Source of the DNA: Leclercia sp. UBA7405
GTDB taxonomy: Bacteria > Pseudomonadota > Gammaproteobacteria > Enterobacterales > Enterobacteriaceae
Assembly: GCA_002469605.1 (NCBI GenBank)
Contig: DKMV01000192.1
Location: forward strand, 1 to 19,209
Length of the DNA stretch: 19,209 bases
Reading direction: 5' to 3'
A program made the position numbers and the translations under genes. The notes below the pieces were generated by a model that saw only the letters and a program-made list of their open reading frames with translations, ran no database searches and had not been told where the DNA came from. Each line of letters starts with the position of its first letter. Position 1 is the stretch's first letter. Positions 18,007 to 19,209 of this stretch are shown one piece after another.

Positions 18007-18897
18007 ATGGCTATGGTCCAACCCAAATCGCAGAAATTACGTTTACTGGCTACCCACCTGGGGCTGCTGATCTTTATTGCGGCGATTATGTTCCCGCTGC
18101 TGATGGTTATCGCCATCTCCCTGCGTTCCGGCAACTTCGCTACCGGCAGCCTGATCCCGGATGAAATCTCCTGGGAGCACTGGAAACTGGCGCTGGGCTT
18201 CAGCGTGGAGCACGCGGATGGCCGCGTCACGCCGCCGCCCTTCCCGGTATTGCTGTGGCTGTGGAACTCGGTAAAGGTCGCCACTATCACCGCTATCGGT
18301 ATCGTGACCCTCTCCACCACCTGCGCCTACGCTTTTGCCCGTATGCGCTTCTCAGGGAAAGCCACCCTGCTGAAAGGGATGCTGATTTTCCAGATGTTCC
18401 CGGCGGTGCTGTCGCTGGTGGCGCTGTATGCCTTGTTTGACCGTCTGGGCCAGTACGTGCCCTTTATCGGCCTGAATACCCACGGTGGGGTGATCTTCGC
18501 CTATCTTGGCGGCATCGCGCTGCACGTGTGGACCATCAAGGGCTATTTCGAAACCATCGATAACTCGCTGGAAGAGGCGGCCTCGCTGGATGGCGCGACG
18601 CCGTGGCAGGCTTTCCGCCTGGTGCTGCTGCCGCTGTCGGTGCCGATTCTGGCGGTGGTGTTTATTCTGTCGTTTATCGCGGCCATTACCGAAGTGCCGG
18701 TCGCCTCTCTGCTGCTGCGTGATGTGAATAGCTACACGCTGGCGGTGGGCATGCAGCAATATCTCAACCCGCAAAACTACCTGTGGGGCGACTTTGCCGC
18801 CGCTGCCGTCCTCTCTGCCATCCCGATCACCCTGGTATTCCTGCTGGCACAGCGCTGGCTGGTCAACGGCCTGACCGCGGGGGGAGTAAAAGGTTAA
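18007..18897 (+). CDS. malG: Maltose/maltodextrin importer permease MalG
   Basis: Second channel subunit of MalFGK2. 296 residues, equal to E. coli, with six membrane segments. The EAA loop [20 protein letters not shown] starts at residue 189 and contacts MalK. The C-terminus [12 protein letters not shown] is the conserved tail that reaches into the MalK dimer. A very good ribosome site, GGAGGG (17993-17998), directly follows the malF stop codon and is eight bases before the ATG, so translation is probably coupled. Last gene of the operon; a strong terminator follows. Confidence 0.98.
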   Translation: MAMVQPKSQKLRLLATHLGLLIFIAAIMFPLLMVIAISLRSGNFATGSLIPDEISWEHWKLALGFSVEHADGRVTPPPFPVLLWLWNSVKVATITAIGIVTLSTTCAYAFARMRFSGKATLLKGMLIFQMFPAVLSLVALYALFDRLGQYVPFIGLNTHGGVIFAYLGGIALHVWTIKGYFETIDNSLEEAASLDGATPWQAFRLVLLPLSVPILAVVFILSFIAAITEVPVASLLLRDVNSYTLAVGMQQYLNPQNYLWGDFAAAAVLSAIPITLVFLLAQRWLVNGLTAGGVKG

Positions 18898-18959
18898 GTT
18901 TCATTGTTCTATGCCACTGTTATCCTCAACTGCCTTTAAGCAACATTGTGACTTTATTT

Positions 18960-18987
18960 GGCGCTCTCCCCGGAGCGCCTTTTTTTT
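18960..18987 (+). terminator. Terminator of malE-malF-malG
   Basis: GGCGCTC (18960-18966) and GAGCGCC (18973-18979) form a 7-bp stem with a 6-base loop, followed by eight T (18980-18987). The T-run overlaps the stop codon of converging psiE. Confidence 0.92.
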
Positions 18988-19209
18988 ATTCCCGCTTCAG
19001 GCGTTTGGAGTTGCACAGCCAGAGGGTGATCACCAGCAGCAGGATCGCCGCCGAGTAGATCAGCACGTCGAGCGGGGATTTATGATCGACGATGATCAGC
19101 CGCACGATGGCGGTGATACCGATGTAGACAAAGTAACGCAACGGGAAGTGAAAGCCGGACTGAAAGTACTTCACAATCAGGGCGATAAATTCAAAGTAGA
19201 GAAAGTAGA
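18986..19209 (-). CDS. psiE: Phosphate-starvation-inducible protein PsiE, C-terminal part (gene cut by window edge)
   Basis: Small inner-membrane protein of unknown biochemical role, induced by phosphate starvation in E. coli. The frame runs off the right edge; 73 residues are seen ([20 protein letters not shown], then [20 protein letters not shown], ending SKRLKRE), compared with about 136 in the full E. coli protein. Two hydrophobic segments are visible, and the visible part is nearly identical to E. coli. An apparent start at 19174 is only an internal GTG (Val). Convergent with malG. Confidence 0.96.

Overview
The window is a piece of enterobacterial chromosome (Gammaproteobacteria, Enterobacteriaceae). 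Nearly every gene has an easily recognised Escherichia coli counterpart of the same or almost the same length, and the gene order is that of the E. coli malG-malF-malE / malK-lamB-malM / ubiC-ubiA / plsB / dgkA-lexA-dinF-yjbJ / zur / dusA region, read in the opposite direction. GC-rich wobble usage and a non-E. coli intergenic repeat between malE and malF suggest a relative such as the Enterobacter/Klebsiella/Leclercia/Kosakonia group. The genus cannot be fixed from the sequence alone.

Layout, left to right. (1) 1-728: 5' part of dusA (minus strand), cut by the window edge. (2) About 778-3498: an accessory block between dusA and zur holding a hicA-hicB toxin-antitoxin pair (plus strand), a TraF-like outer-membrane beta-barrel protein gene (minus) and a small cupin gene (minus). 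As I recall it, E. coli has other genes (yjbL, yjbM) at this spot. (3) 3582-6980: zur (plus) converging on yjbJ, then dinF, lexA and dgkA on the minus strand, with two SOS boxes before lexA and a strong hairpin terminator between lexA and dinF. (4) 7136-9556: plsB (plus), divergent from dgkA, then ubiA and ubiC (minus), converging on plsB over a shared terminator. (5) 11168-18897: the maltose/maltodextrin regulon locus. malK-lamB-malM (minus) and malE-malF-malG (plus) diverge from a 368-bp control region with MalT boxes and candidate CRP sites. (6) 18986-19209: 3' part of psiE (minus), cut by the right edge.

Functionally, the mal genes form a complete uptake system: LamB porin in the outer membrane, MalE binding protein in the periplasm, and the MalF-MalG-MalK2 ABC importer in the inner membrane, with MalM as an accessory periplasmic protein. 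PlsB and DgkA belong to phospholipid synthesis and recycling. UbiC and UbiA are the first two committed steps of ubiquinone synthesis. LexA controls the SOS response, Zur controls zinc homeostasis and YjbJ is a stress protein.

The least ordinary parts are the accessory block, which is bounded by an exact 11-bp direct repeat (767-777 and 3499-3509), the hicA leader (a perfect palindrome over the promoter plus an overlapping out-of-frame small ORF), the lexA-dinF terminator, and a 78-bp double-hairpin element between malE and malF. I see no CRISPR, rRNA, tRNA or insertion sequence. I found no clearly new multi-gene system; most of the window is conserved core genome.
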